The translations under genes were made by a program, and so were the position numbers. Below, in pieces: positions 11,187 through 22,420 of a stretch of 64,000 nucleotides of DNA. The stretch is from assembly GCA_010093485.1 (NCBI GenBank), contig MU001514.1:346266-410265 (forward strand), read 5' to 3'. Origin of the DNA: Karstenula rhodostoma CBS 690.94 (lineage: Eukaryota > Ascomycota > Dothideomycetes > Pleosporales > Didymosphaeriaceae). Below the pieces are notes generated by a model, which was not told the DNA's origin, did no database searches, and saw only the letters and a program-made list of their open reading frames with translations. Each line of letters opens with the position of its first letter. The stretch's first letter is position 1.

Positions 11187-12468
11187 TGCAACCTCCTGCT
11201 GTGACTGATAAACTCGTTTCTCCCGCAGTGCTGCATGTACTGTTCTCTATCTTTCTCTTTCGTCTTATCACGCCGTTCTTCTCAAAACCTCTCCCTTAGC
11301 ATGCAAAAACGCGCGGAACCCAAAGCCAGGCAGAACAACCGATGCGAAGGGCGCGGATGTAGAAAGTAATACCTTGCAAAAGCGCGCGAAGAGCCAACAA
11401 CCAAGAAGTAATACATTTCGCAATCGCACTCGCACGTTAGCTTCCCCAAATATCCATGGACCCCACCCAGCCAGATTAGCAGCAAGCTTAGCGTCGATTG
11501 TCGCACCGCGCCGAAGTCGGAGAGTCGCGTATCATTGGCGCGTGGGCCGCTTACCGCCCCGATCGGTGTGTAGTCCGTTCAGAGCCGCGTGGATCTGGGG
11601 AATCCCGCGGGAGGGTACCGTCGGGTGAGCGAAATACACATCCAGACGGTGCGGGTCGTGTGGGGTAGAACGTCAGTCGGAGCTCCCTAGATTTCTAGAT
11701 GCAGGTGTCCGGCGGAATGAGAAAACGGCGTCAATCGCGTGTAAGCGGTTACCACCGGCGCTTTTCGACACGTCGTCGTCCCTGACTCACAGTGCATGTG
11801 GAGCAATGCAGGTTGAAACAAAACTCCCACTAAACGACCCACGAGCGGGCGTGCCAAACAAACAGGCAGCATATTATATATGTTGGATCCCCCTTTGCAA
11901 CACTCAAATGAGAACACTGAAGTTGAAAAGGTGAACAGTTGAATAACTCCATCAGCCAAACAGGGCCCCTCGACAGTAAACAAGCAACCATTCACACGTG
12001 ATATCTCTCCTCACTCTCATAAGCAACCACAACCGCAACCACCCAATGATACCAAAATGAGCATGTAAATCCAAAACGATCCAGGGTAATAGAAAAGGTG
12101 TTTGCTCCACCATGATGTTCCGGTACGCCAAAGCTCGGATTCGTTCCTCCCCCATTTTGCAACGCCGTGAAGTCGTGAGTACCGAGAAGCCGCCAAGTCG
12201 AAAGGTAAAAAGGCGGCGAAGAGGATCGAAGAGTCGTGTATGCCAGATCCCAAATCGCCCCATTATCTCCCCAGTCCAACCCATCCAACCCATCCAGATC
12301 ATCCAGATCATCCAGTCGTGCCTGCCCTCCTCCTCGAGCATAATTCCAAACCCAGCATTTTTCTCGTCGCATAATCAAAAGTTTCAACGATGCAAAAGCC
12401 CCAACCAACCGCTGTCCAAAACATAAAAGCACCTGGCAGATCCCGTCTTCGCTGAAAAACACAAATGC
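11187..12468. other. Intergenic region; BEM1 3' flank
   Basis: About 1.3 kb between the start of the unknown membrane-protein gene and the stop of BEM1. It contains a short catccagat-type repeat near 12290-12315. A minus-strand open stretch (11992-12462) has no protein-like character and probably belongs to the BEM1 3' UTR. Confidence 0.5.
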
Positions 12469-14593
12469 TTACCTCTTGGTCATGACTGACAACGAAAGCT
12501 TCGGGTTTCTCTCCACCGCGATTTGCAGATCCTCGTCGTTTTCGATTGGGTAGTACTGGCCCTCCGCCTCGTCCCTGTATTCGACAATCAATTCTTCGTC
12601 CCTCTCTTGAGGATGTTCCACTGCTCTCCGTTCCTTCAACTTGGTGTATAGATCAGAATATCTGAGAGACAGCGGCATACGAATGACAACACAATTGTCT
12701 TCTTCGAACCAGACTTTGATCTTCAACGCTGATCCAGCGCCGGTACTCGTAGACGCAGATGTCGCCGACAATCCAGAGTGTTGGTGTTGCATCGGTGGTG
12801 GGTTCAATCCGCCCTGAGTGCTGCCCATGGAGATGCCTCGTTGGTGGCTCGGGAAATTGGATCCTGTCGAGTATGCCGTCTGCGGTGTAGTGGCCTGCAA
12901 CTGATCTGCAGACGATTGCCTCGATGCGCCCTGCGACGGGTTCGACGATTGGCCCGAAGTCTGCGATAAACGGTACTCTTCTTGTGCGACTAGTTCTGGA
13001 TCGATTTCGTAATCTCCCGACCTGGGTGCGAAGAAGCCCTTGACTAGATGACCGCGGGTGATGTGCGAGCCTAGCCTTAACAAGTGCTTAATGTATTCAT
13101 CTAGGTTAGCACGTCGTCCATTAGAGATGTTATCGGTAACATAGGTCACTGGTCCAGGCATGAACGGCAGTGTGCGCTCGCCTCCGGTGGTACCAGCTTC
13201 CTGAGGGTATGTCGCAATCAGCTGGATTTGCAAATCATAGAAATCCTGGTACAGTCGCTGCAACTCCCAATGGCGGCCATCTTCCATCTGGCATTCAATG
13301 ATGAACCAGAAAATGTCGTCGGCGAAACAATATCGTGGTACGCATGCTTTTACCGGTGCACAGAGATTCGAGCCCGATGCGCGCTGGTCCTGACGAGATT
13401 GCTGTGCGAGTGAGCCACTGCGCGAATGAGATGAGACCTGCGACAATCCTGGTTAGACAAATGCGGAAGCTGCAGAGTGCTCATTAGGCAAAACTCACCG
13501 AAGTGGCTTGACCGTAGCCTCCGTTTGATGCCCCGCCCGCTTGACTCTTGCCGCTCAGGCTCATTCGCTCCATGCCTTGCTGGAGCGTTTGCTGTGAATT
13601 GGTTTCAAGTTTGCCTAGAGGTATGCTTCCGTTCTTGTAGTCTGCGGCCATCTTTTTCCACTCTTCGACCTTTGGCACGCCCGCCCGCCGCACTGCTTCG
13701 TGCGGATCAGTCACAGCCTTCCCGGTGGTCATGTCCCTAATCTCGATGAAGGACACCGGTATCAGGCCAGGGCCTCCGAGTCGTGTGATGGGCTTTGCGA
13801 CAAACCATTCTGGGTTTGACTGTGCAATGACAATGATGGCCTCCCCCTCTTTTGCTTCCAACTCGTCCGGTCGCTCTGCCTTGAAATCGTACATGACGAT
13901 TCCATAGACCATGGCTCCTGTTCCCTTCATCATGGCGGCCATGCCACTCATGCCCCCCATGCCACCCATGCCACCCATGCCACCCATACTGCCCATGCCT
14001 GCTGTCCGTGACATCCTGCCTGCGTCTGTACTCGTTGGGCTGGTGATGCTGCGCTCCTGGTAGCCCGAGTCGTGAGCTGCGTTCTGGTTCGCAGGGGTAG
14101 ATTTGGTAGAGCCAGCGCTGTCGCGCACTGTCTTGCCCACTTCGTCAAAATACGTGACAGGCACCAGCCCGCGGGCGCCGTGTAGCGGGTTACAGGCCTC
14201 GTACCACTCCTTGTCGTTTTCGCGGCCGATGACGTGCAAGAAGTCGCCCGTAGAGAAGCTGAGAAAGCCGGCGTTGGGAGCGGCGTCGGGCGGGCCGCTG
14301 TAGTCGTAGAGAGCTTTTATGACCTGTGTTGGGGTGCTGTTAGCGGAGGGGCGCGCAAACGGGAGCGTGCGCCAGGCACGGGCGGGTGTGGGCGGCAGCT
14401 CGCAGCGAAGCGGCGACTCACCTTCTTGGGCGGTACTATGGCGATAGCGTCCTTGGGGGGGATGGAGATGTGGTGCGGTCGTGTGTCTTTCTCGCCCTTC
14501 ACCGATCTTCGAACGAACTACGAGGCACGTTAGCGCTGGTGACGGCACGACTCGGCGGTGAGGGCGGGCGCGTATGCACGGATGTACCTTCAT
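12469..14593 (-). CDS. BEM1: Bem1/Scd2 polarity scaffold (SH3-SH3-PX-PB1)
   Basis: Four exons, 14593-14588, 14517-14422, 14323-13499 and 13437-12469, give 631 residues. The first exon is only ATGAAG; joined to exon 2 it gives MKFVRRSVKGEKD, the expected Bem1 start. Domains in order: SH3-1 (about 35-92, KALYDYSGP), a Met/Gly-rich linker with repeated MGG units, SH3-2 (about 173-235, VMYDFKAERPDELEAKEGE), a PX domain (about 332-445) and a C-terminal PB1 domain (about 547-631, KIKVWFEEDNCVVIRM and the acidic ENDEDLQIAV loop). Bem1 tethers Cdc42, its exchange factor Cdc24 (through PB1) and PAK kinase at growth sites. The stop codon TAA sits inside a consensus-like donor (AGgtaagc), so alternative 3' splicing is conceivable. 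A long leader lies upstream. Confidence 0.95.
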
Positions 14594-16432
14594 GGCGGGC
14601 AGTCACGGTGGTTGCTGGCGCGACAGCAGACTCGAAGACGATATAAGGTGCAGATGCGTGTGCGAGATTGCGCTGACGAACGTGGACGCAGGACAGCGCC
14701 CAAGATGGAAGCCGGCAGGCTGGCCTGTGTGCTTGGGCCGCGTAGGGAGGAACCTGGAGGAAATGAGCTGCTGCGGCTCGCCAGGGCCGTGCGCGGGGAT
14801 GCGCAAACGTCGCAGCAGGAAAGGTAGTAGGGCTGTAGGTGCTCGGTGGAGTCGTTCTTAGTACGTGGTCGTGTAGGTGGGTGCCAAAGATGCCAGGTCG
14901 TAGGCGGCGGCAGAATGGAGAGCAAGTGTGTACGTTATGCGTGTGCCACCCTGTGCGCAATTGCAGATGTGACCTCTGCGCCGGCTGGCGTGGCTGATAC
15001 ACCAGCAATCGGACAAGGGGCCCGGCGGCGCAGCGAGCGGACAGGGTGAATTGTCTTTGTCGTGGCGGGATTCCGAGGCTGCGTGACGACACCGGCCAGA
15101 CGATGCGAGTCCCAAAGGAATGAAAACTTGCAACGCCCGGCGCGAACGGTGGAGACTCCACGAGATCCGCGCCTCCACTCGACACCTTGTCGGACCCACG
15201 TCCGCTGTCAGGCGCTGGAGTTTGCAGCTTCCACCCGTGTGAATTATGCCCTGCGCGCCAGTAAACGCCGTCAGTTTGTAGGATATAGTCGTCTTGCATG
15301 CTGCCCCGTCTGTCCCTGCGTAGGCTCTGGTCCAATGCATAGTTGCCATGGCCTCGGCCTTTTTTACCTCACGTGTTACTGAGCGTCAAGGTTACCCGTC
15401 GGGCGCTTCACCACCGTCCCTCGCGCACCTCAAAGTCCGTAGGGTCTGCGTGTCCGCATACCTAAGCCTCGCTCCCTCGGACACAAACTCCAAAATTGGC
15501 TTACACTCGACATGTCCGCTAGCTCAGCGCGTTAGCTACGCGCTGTTTGTACACTTGCAACGTCTGTGAACCGATGCTTTCATTGACTATACTCTCTGCG
15601 TGCGCCTCGTGCTTGAATTGGGATCGGCGCACCGTTGACTACAGACTCGCCCAACGAATCGCGGCTCGACAAGCCATCTCGACCATCTCATTGGTCCTGC
15701 CGGCGCCTCCAACATAAATCACGGAGAACATCCTCCTTGTAAACTGATCAACTGGCGCATACACAAAAGATGCTGTGCCGCCGATCGTGAAGCTGCTTCC
15801 AATGGATGTCACCTCGGAAAAGAATCGTCCCTTCGTGCGCGTGTGCTGGGGGCCAACCGATTTCGCGGATAATTACTTGCCTAGTTGGGAAGGAGAATAG
15901 TCATGCTGGCGTCCTATCCGTGATCCCACGTGTGAGTCGGACATTTCTTCGGCCGCTGATGCCTGCGGCGATGACACATCAGGCCTGTGTTGCCCGAGAG
16001 CCGGAACTGCTACCACATCCCTACTACTCATCCCACCACGTTGGATCCCTTCCATTTTCGCGTGCCATCTTTTTCTTGAACAGCCCACTATTGCAGAAGC
16101 AACGTACTAAAAGGGTCCATGCGGCTTCACTCGGGCGCGGAGTAATCCGAGAAAAGCATTTCCAAACGTCTCGTGTATGAGATTGGAGGTCCTAGAACGT
16201 TCGCACAATGTCGCATAAAGCGGCCTCCCCGCGTTCCGGTCGATTGAGAACAGCAAACGAAATAAGGGGCTACCGGGTGATCGCTGTTTAGAAAACTTGC
16301 GTCGGGTTCTGGGCGACCAGAATGGTGACGTAGTTAAGTGGCGCAGGGCATCGTACAAAATGAAAAGTATGCAAAAGGTTGGAGTAGGTGAGCTTCGAAA
16401 TCATGTGTCGCATCGAAGGTCGTTGTGTCAAC
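14594..16432. other. BEM1 upstream region and THP3-like 3' flank
   Basis: About 1.8 kb. The part next to BEM1 (14594-15350) is GC-rich with long open stretches on several frames that look like leader sequence. No tRNA B-box, repeat or homologous coding exon was recognised. Confidence 0.5.
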
Positions 16433-18061
16433 TCATTTCTGGCCTTTGATGTCTACCATGGCGAATGCACCCTGTCGAAGGCTTTCGAATACGGAGGCGA
16501 CCTCCTTCACTTTGACACGGAATTGAGGTTTGCCGTGCTCGTCGATCTTCTTGTCGATGGCTTGTGAAGCACCGTGGGACTCGAGAAATTCACGGCATTC
16601 ACCATCGTCTCCGAATTGGAGTTCATCCGTAAGGAAACGAAGCCCGACACTCATGTAACTGCATCTCGTCAGCGAAGTACCCATGCCTGCTACGGATCTT
16701 ACATACGCTCTAGAGATATTAGCGAGAGCATGCAAGCGCTCGCGCTCGATGAACATGTCCATCAAGTACGCGCCCAAATTTGGTGCGATAGTATACAGTC
16801 TAAAGAACTTATGGTAGTTTCCGACGGCCAATGATGAGCGGACGTCAAGTGCATGTTTGATCTCCGGTTTCATTTTGTCTGCGGGGGTTAATTCTGCCAA
16901 CAGGTCGTTCATGTCGGTCTTGTTGCACGTATACACGAAGTAGAGGACGCGGTATCCGGTGAACTCGTCCGGGTTTCCAGCCAAGTTTTGCGAATACAGT
17001 GCTTTCAGCTGCGTCTGGCACTGGTTATACTCACCCATATCCCCCTGTTCCAGTGCGATCCGGGCGTGACTCTCGTAGACCTTCACGGTGAAGTCATTCT
17101 TGATGTGCTGCACAGTAAGGTCCTGACGCAAAGACTTGAACTGGTTGCACATGTAGCCGTAGTTCTTATCAGCCTTCCATTTCTTTCTCAGCATGGAGAG
17201 GGTCTTTTCGAGCACGTGTTGAGGTCGCACGGTCTCCGGTTTAGGGGGTGCTGTCAGACGGAAATAGCTCTTCTCGAGACTCATGTTGGTGCCAACACAC
17301 GGAGCGTTGTCCACATCTGCATCGGTATCAGGCTTAGGGGAGTTCCTTGGCGGTGTTGAAGAATTGCCGTTCTTGCCCAGCTGGAAACGCTGTTTGCGCT
17401 TTTCCAGATCAGCCTGATCGAACTTACTAGTTACGTCCCCGGACAGTGCATTCTTCTTGTGGCGCTTCTGGTTGTTGGCATTTGCGTATGTGATGCGAGA
17501 TTCTAGGTTAGTTTGGCGCCATGGCGGGACAGACATGTCTGCGGATTCTGACAGGTCGGTCTTGTCTTGCGACTTGCGCTTCTTGGATTGGGGTGTGTCA
17601 AACGTGGAATTAGCGGGGCCGTTAGGAGAAGAGAAGAGAGGGTTGCTCTGAGCTTGAGCCCACGCAGCGGCACGCTCGTCCCGAAGTAACTCTTGTGGCA
17701 AGGGATAGGTAGACCAATCGACGCTCTCGAGCTGGCTCCGTTCAGCGAAGAAGCTGATGACGTCCCTCAGTTTCTTCGTGGTATCTTCCTTAGAGATACC
17801 AGCGATGGTATTTTCGGGCTCGAAAGCACGTCCCACGTAATCGCGTACGTCGGGTGTCCACTCCACCTTTTGCGGTTTCTCGGACGGGGCGGCTGCTGGC
17901 TGCGACGGAGCGTCAAAAGGCGAAGCGCGCATGGGAATGTCGCTGTGACCTACTTGGGCGGGCGGGGGTCGCGCCAAAGTCGTGCGCGCGGCGACGGGAT
18001 TGTAGGCGGGTGGATGTATCGGGGTCGACCACGCCACAGTGGAAGTGGTTGGCAGCGCCAT
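16433..18061 (-). CDS. SAC3/GANP-domain protein, Thp3/LENG8 type
   Basis: Two exons, 18061-16707 and 16658-16433, give 526 residues starting MALPTTSTVAWS. The first ~250 residues are low-complexity with basic KKRK and KRHKK stretches that could be nuclear localisation signals. The SAC3/GANP region (about 255-515) contains the diagnostic run around RPQHVLEKTLSMLRKKW, YGYMCNQFKSLRQDLTVQ and ARIALEQGDMGEYNQCQ. In yeast, Thp3 pairs with Csn12 in transcription elongation and mRNA maturation; LENG8 is the animal relative. The 48-nt intron at 16659-16706 is a multiple of three without a stop; removal restores NISRAYMSVGLRFL. A TTG-initiated extension of five codons is in frame but ATG at 18061 is preferred. 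Divergent from VPS36. Confidence 0.88.
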   Translation of the reverse strand: MALPTTSTVAWSTPIHPPAYNPVAARTTLARPPPAQVGHSDIPMRASPFDAPSQPAAAPSEKPQKVEWTPDVRDYVGRAFEPENTIAGISKEDTTKKLRDVISFFAERSQLESVDWSTYPLPQELLRDERAAAWAQAQSNPLFSSPNGPANSTFDTPQSKKRKSQDKTDLSESADMSVPPWRQTNLESRITYANANNQKRHKKNALSGDVTSKFDQADLEKRKQRFQLGKNGNSSTPPRNSPKPDTDADVDNAPCVGTNMSLEKSYFRLTAPPKPETVRPQHVLEKTLSMLRKKWKADKNYGYMCNQFKSLRQDLTVQHIKNDFTVKVYESHARIALEQGDMGEYNQCQTQLKALYSQNLAGNPDEFTGYRVLYFVYTCNKTDMNDLLAELTPADKMKPEIKHALDVRSSLAVGNYHKFFRLYTIAPNLGAYLMDMFIERERLHALANISRAYVRSVAGMGTSLTRCSYMSVGLRFLTDELQFGDDGECREFLESHGASQAIDKKIDEHGKPQFRVKVKEVASVFESLRQGAFAMVDIKGQK

Positions 18062-18364
18062 TCTGGTGCGGGCCAAGAGAAAAGCGGGAACAACAACGGC
18101 TGCGGGTCAAGTGAATGAATCGTAGGTGAGGGTGAGGATGAAGGTTATGCAGCGGGCGCCGGTGGTGAGTGAAGAGCGGAGAGTGAGGCGCGTTGTGCGG
18201 GAAATCAGCCAACGCCAAGAGCGCCTTTACCCGATGGAGCGATCGAGTCGCGCCGATGACGAGGAGGGGTTGGTGAAGCAGATGCACGTCGTCTTCCGCG
18301 CTTCGTGCCTGGAGACTTGATGTGCTAATAGCTTCAGGCCACTCTCTCCCAATGCATAGACTGG
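18062..18364. promoter_or_regulatory. Shared promoter region THP3-like/VPS36
   Basis: 303 bp between divergent start codons. No specific element recognised. Confidence 0.5.
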
Positions 18365-20275
18365 ATGTTTCTGCATCAGCTCGACCTTACGACGGCATTG
18401 CGCCCATCTTTGCTGCCGGAAGAGACGCTCTTGTTTGTCCAAGATGCGGTCGGCTTGTATGAGGGGTACGTGACTGCCCGCCCGCATGCCTGCTGCTGGT
18501 TGCGCAACATTACATTGACCCCATTGGTATAGCAAATACAAGATCCCTCAATATCAGAACGGGCAGGCGTACTTGACTTCGCACAGGGCATGCTATGTGG
18601 CTCACAGCGAGCCTCGACAAAACTCAGTAGCCATCTTCCTAAAAGATGTAGAGCGACACGAATTCTACGTAAGCTTTGTATATCTGCGCAGACGATAGCG
18701 CGCATAGCTCACTAGGTCTAGGCCGGCTTCCTCAAGTCGTCTCCCAAAATCACGCTCTATCCTAAGCCGTCCAAGCAGCTTTCTAGAGGTGCTTCGACCG
18801 CAGCGAGCAATGCAAGTACTACGCCCGAGAGACGTGGAAGCCCTGCACCAGCTGCACCACCCGTCAGCGCAACGTGGGTCTGCCCAATATGCTCCTTCTC
18901 CAATCCAGTCCCGTCGAATTTCGACCCAGCGACTGCGAATGCCCGCACACCACTACCACCGTGTCTTGCATGTGGCATCAAGCCTCCGCTTGTGCATGTA
19001 GTCAAGGCTGCGATATCCGCCATGTCGAACCGGCAAGCACCAGCGCCGCCTCTTGGTTACAATGATGGATCGTCAAATGCTCCCGTCCCCGGCATCGACA
19101 ATCCTGCCTCCTCAGGGTCCGGCACAATCCCGTGCCCACGCTGCACTTTTCAAAACCACCCTTCGTTGACAACCTGTGAGATGTGTGGAGGTCCACTCGG
19201 AAGTGCAATAGACAAAAGGTTGGATATAGCCCAATCGATAGGTCGCGCGGAGTCTCCAGGTCCCTCTCTCAGCAGTCCTTTAAAAAACGAGACGATTCAG
19301 TCCATCAAGTTCTCGTTTCGTGGCGGAGGCGACAAGATCTTCTACGAGCGCTTGAAAAATGCACTAGTTCAACGAAAATGGCTCCTCCAAAGTGCCCCGC
19401 CGATTCCAAAACCACGACCCGCATCGGGCTCATTCGAAGATGCTTACTCGGGCAATGCAGATACACCAGCAGCTGACCCAGGGCGCAGCAAGGTCGTCGG
19501 GATTGCGGGTCTTGAACGGAGAGGTCTTGAACAGAAGATGAACAACGAAGCTATGATTGGAGGCGCCTTCGAGGATCTTGAGGCTTTGATGACCTCCGCC
19601 AAAGAGATCATTGCGCTTGCGGAGCAGTTCTCCTCCCAAGCAAATCTAGGAACCAACGGAAGCTCTGACGCGAATGCCTTGGCTTCTGCTTCTGCTCTGG
19701 GTCTCGTAACTACCAAGGATATGCTTGGAACTGGGTCCGGATCAGAGTCTCTCTACGTTTCGGAACTATCGAGAAATCTGGCAGAGTGGCTAACCGACGA
19801 CACGCGCGGTATCTTGCGGAGAGAAGGCGGTATCGTGACGTTGGTTGATCTCTGGGCTGTCTTTAACCGCGCTAGAGGCGGCGTAGAATTGGTCAGTCCA
19901 GCAGACTTTGAGAAGGCAGCAAGGATGTGGGACAAGCTCAAATTACCCGTTCGGCTTCGACAGTTCAAAAGTGGGCTTCTTGTGGTGCAAGGTCGCGATC
20001 GAACGGACGAGAAAACCATTGCAAGTCTACTCGCATGGCTCAAAGAGTTACACAACGATCAGGCAAAAGATCTTCCCTGGGATGTGCACGCCTTTGGTAG
20101 AGGGGTCACAGCGCAGGAAACTGCGGAGCGGTTCGGTTGGAGCGTAGGCGTTGCCACTGAAGAGCTTGAGATGTCTGAAGAAGCAGGCGCCCTGTGTCGG
20201 GAACAAGGCCTTGAAGGAATACGATTCTGGGAGAACTGGCTGGTAAAAACGCCGTTCCACACATTGGAGACGTAG
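18365..20275 (+). CDS. VPS36: ESCRT-II subunit Vps36
   Basis: Three exons, 18365-18465, 18533-18668 and 18722-20275, give 596 residues. The N-terminus MFLHQLDLTTALRPSLLPEE starts a GLUE (split PH) domain. Two NZF zinc fingers are inserted in it, as in yeast Vps36: CPICSF...CLAC near residues 133-163 and CPRCTF...CEMC near 217-235. The GLUE fold resumes with ETIQSIKFSFRGGG. The C-terminal EAP30 winged-helix region (about 350-590) contains VVGIAGLERR and ends WLVKTPFHTLET. ESCRT-II sorts ubiquitinated membrane proteins into multivesicular bodies; GLUE and NZF modules bind phosphoinositide, ESCRT-I and ubiquitin. Both introns are short (67 and 53 nt) and splice to unbroken family sequence. Confidence 0.95.
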
Positions 20276-20689
20276 CACTTTACAGATGTCAAATTAAATG
20301 ACAGCTGCGCCAAACATAGACACCAAAAAAGACCGTCTCCGCTAAGGTTAACTTGGCGTGGTTTTATACATACATAAACCGCAACGTCAAGGCACGACTC
20401 ACAAGCTCAAGTCGAAAAGTTCCTTCTTCATGACGTAGATACGTATTGTGATTCAATGAAGGATTGGGTGGTGTAAGATTACAGAAAGTGGAGGCTCACC
20501 GTGTCTTCGCAATAGTGCCTAGGTACTAGACAGACAAGTGTAGATACATCGCTATAATGGCTTCTCAGACTGCATCTGAAAGAAAGGGCAGTAAAGTGAA
20601 AGTAAAGGTAAGTAACAGAGGGTATTTGCTGCTGCTTACCAGGTTAGTAACGCGGACATACCTGGTATAGACGGCCACTTACCCAGAAA
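20276..20689. other. VPS36 3' flank leading into AT-rich island
   Basis: Noncoding as far as visible. A short inverted repeat (taccaggt at about 20638 and acctggta at about 20665) could form a small hairpin. No gene recognised. Confidence 0.4.
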
Positions 20690-21960
20690 GCACCAGCGCA
20701 AAACTCTTATATAGAGTTACACTAGCAAAAATATAGAGATACTATATATAATAATAGGGACGGCCGGCGTTAGTCAGTCACCTCTTTATTTATTTATTTA
20801 GAAAAACTCACTTCGCTAAGTTAAGTTTATTTAATTACTATCTTTCCCTAGAACTAGTTATTAAGATCTATTAAAAGCTACTAATCGTAGCTAGATACTA
20901 GTTAACTACGTTATAATCCTCGTTACCTTGTTCTACTATTAACGCGACACTGAGCTCCTACACTTAGTATTTCGCAATTAAACACTGTACGCCCCTGTCA
21001 CCATCATTAAACACTAACCACACACAGCCGCCGCTCCTTCGCCATCGCTATCGCTATCGCCTGCGCCTGCGCTGCCACGCCGCGCAGGATCTCCCGCATC
21101 CAGTGGATACTCGCCTCGTCACCCATCACCTCTATTACGAACTTCTTATCCTCCTTAATCTCTTTCTTATTATTATAGTAATTTTATATACCCTATATCT
21201 CCTATTACTATAGTATATATCTATAGCTAAAAGATAATAGATATTATATTACTAGCTAATCTAGCTTATATAATTTAAGCACTTCCTTTATACCTACGTG
21301 CACTTTAGATTTAGATTCTAGCTAGCTTTTAATTTCCTAAATATTATAACTATCGCCTATTATTACTATTATTATTTAAATACCCTTACTATACTTCTCT
21401 ACTTTATTATAGGTATTAGTTATTAGTATCCCTAAATAGATAGTAGGGAATAGGTATATTACTACCTATATAGGCTTATTAGTTAGGTTAATCCTAAGGT
21501 ATAGGTAATATATTAGTAAGCCTAAAATTATAAGTATTATACTATATTATTAAATAGGATTTATAGTATATTAGGGATAGGTATTTTACTTATATTCTTT
21601 TCTCTTCTTATATATATACTATTAATAACTAATAGAATATAGAATAAGAGAAAGTAATATAGGCAGTAATACCTACCTATATATATTTTTTTCCTAATCT
21701 TAATAAAAACTATCCTTTTTAATACCTTATTAACTCTCTATTATTAGATTTCTTATATATTAGTAGGTATATACTAAGCCTATTTTAACTAGCTTAGCGC
21801 TATACCCTTTTTAGTTAGTATATATATAGATACTAGATAAGCCTTAGCTACTTTTTTAGTCCCCCTTTATTTATATATTAGTAAAGTATAATATACCTTT
21901 TTATCCCCCTTACTTTATTAATTTACCCACCCTTATAGTGATTGTATATAATATAATAGG
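20690..21960. repeat. AT-rich, TpA-rich island, probably RIP-mutated repeat DNA
   Basis: Composition changes abruptly to runs of tata, ttatta and taatag with hardly any C or G for long stretches, and stop codons fill all frames. Such TpA excess is the signature expected of repeat-induced point mutation of a duplicated element; that mechanism is inferred from composition. The original element cannot be identified. A stretch of ordinary composition interrupts it at about 20990-21160. Confidence 0.7.
20990..21160 (-). other. Normal-GC coding-like islet inside the AT-rich island
   Basis: On the minus strand this reads as a protein-like C-terminal tail of about 50 codons (KKFVIEVMGDEASIHWMREI, then Ala/Gln-rich AAQAQAIAIAMAKERR) ending in a stop near 21010. 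Upstream on that strand the frame runs into mutated AT-rich sequence. It may be the surviving end of an element-encoded or host gene. Identity unknown. Confidence 0.35.
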
Positions 21961-22420
21961 GACTCTCGTACGTCCTTACAGACGATATTTAGTAAGTGCG
22001 CTAAGCCTTAGTCCCAGTGGGAGCCGAGTCACGTGGCCGGGGCCCACATCGCAGCAAAAGTATGCAAAACTGCGCACGGCAAAAACATACAACAGCGGGG
22101 ATTCGCTGCTGGTCACCCACGCAACTACTGATCCGCCGGTACACTGCTTATATATGGCTGAGCGGACGGGAAGCCTAGTTTTCAGTGTCCTATGGTCGTA
22201 TGTGAAGGATTTGATATTTGGGTACTTTATATCTGCTGCACAGGTTGTTCGCCTGACGCTTCTGTGGATCTATAATACAGATACATTTCAGCTTGTTAGG
22301 GCTTTTGCTCCTTATAACAACCTTATGCCCCCTCTTTAGAGTTGATAGCCTTGTCGAGGGTCAACGCAAATCGATTACCTCGTGATGGTATTATAGCCAG
22401 GGCTTCACTATAAGATTTAC
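21938..22420 (+). mobile_element. LTR-like remnant (tentative)
   Basis: At the right edge of the AT-rich island, normal composition resumes with tgtatataatataatagggactc, a possible LTR start. A TATA-like ttatatatgg follows near 22148. At 22388-22400 tggtattatagcc resembles a copia-type primer-binding site (tggtatcagagcc) with two differences. No second LTR or intact gag/pol frame is visible in the window, so this is a weak call. Confidence 0.25.

Noticed and set aside
11992..12462. Minus-strand frame after the BEM1 stop, possible C-terminal extension of BEM1
   Set aside because: The Asp-Leu repeats derive from a short DNA repeat, and the PB1 domain is already complete at the TAA. Kept only as a low-interest splice possibility.
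14499..15335. 278-codon open frame upstream of BEM1 on the minus strand
   Set aside because: It overlaps BEM1 exon 1 and intron 1 in another frame and has leader-like composition with no domain. BEM1 itself is explained by the four-exon model.
15806..16180. 124-codon plus-strand frame between BEM1 and the THP3-like gene
   Set aside because: No domain, composition like noncoding DNA, no supporting splice or promoter context.
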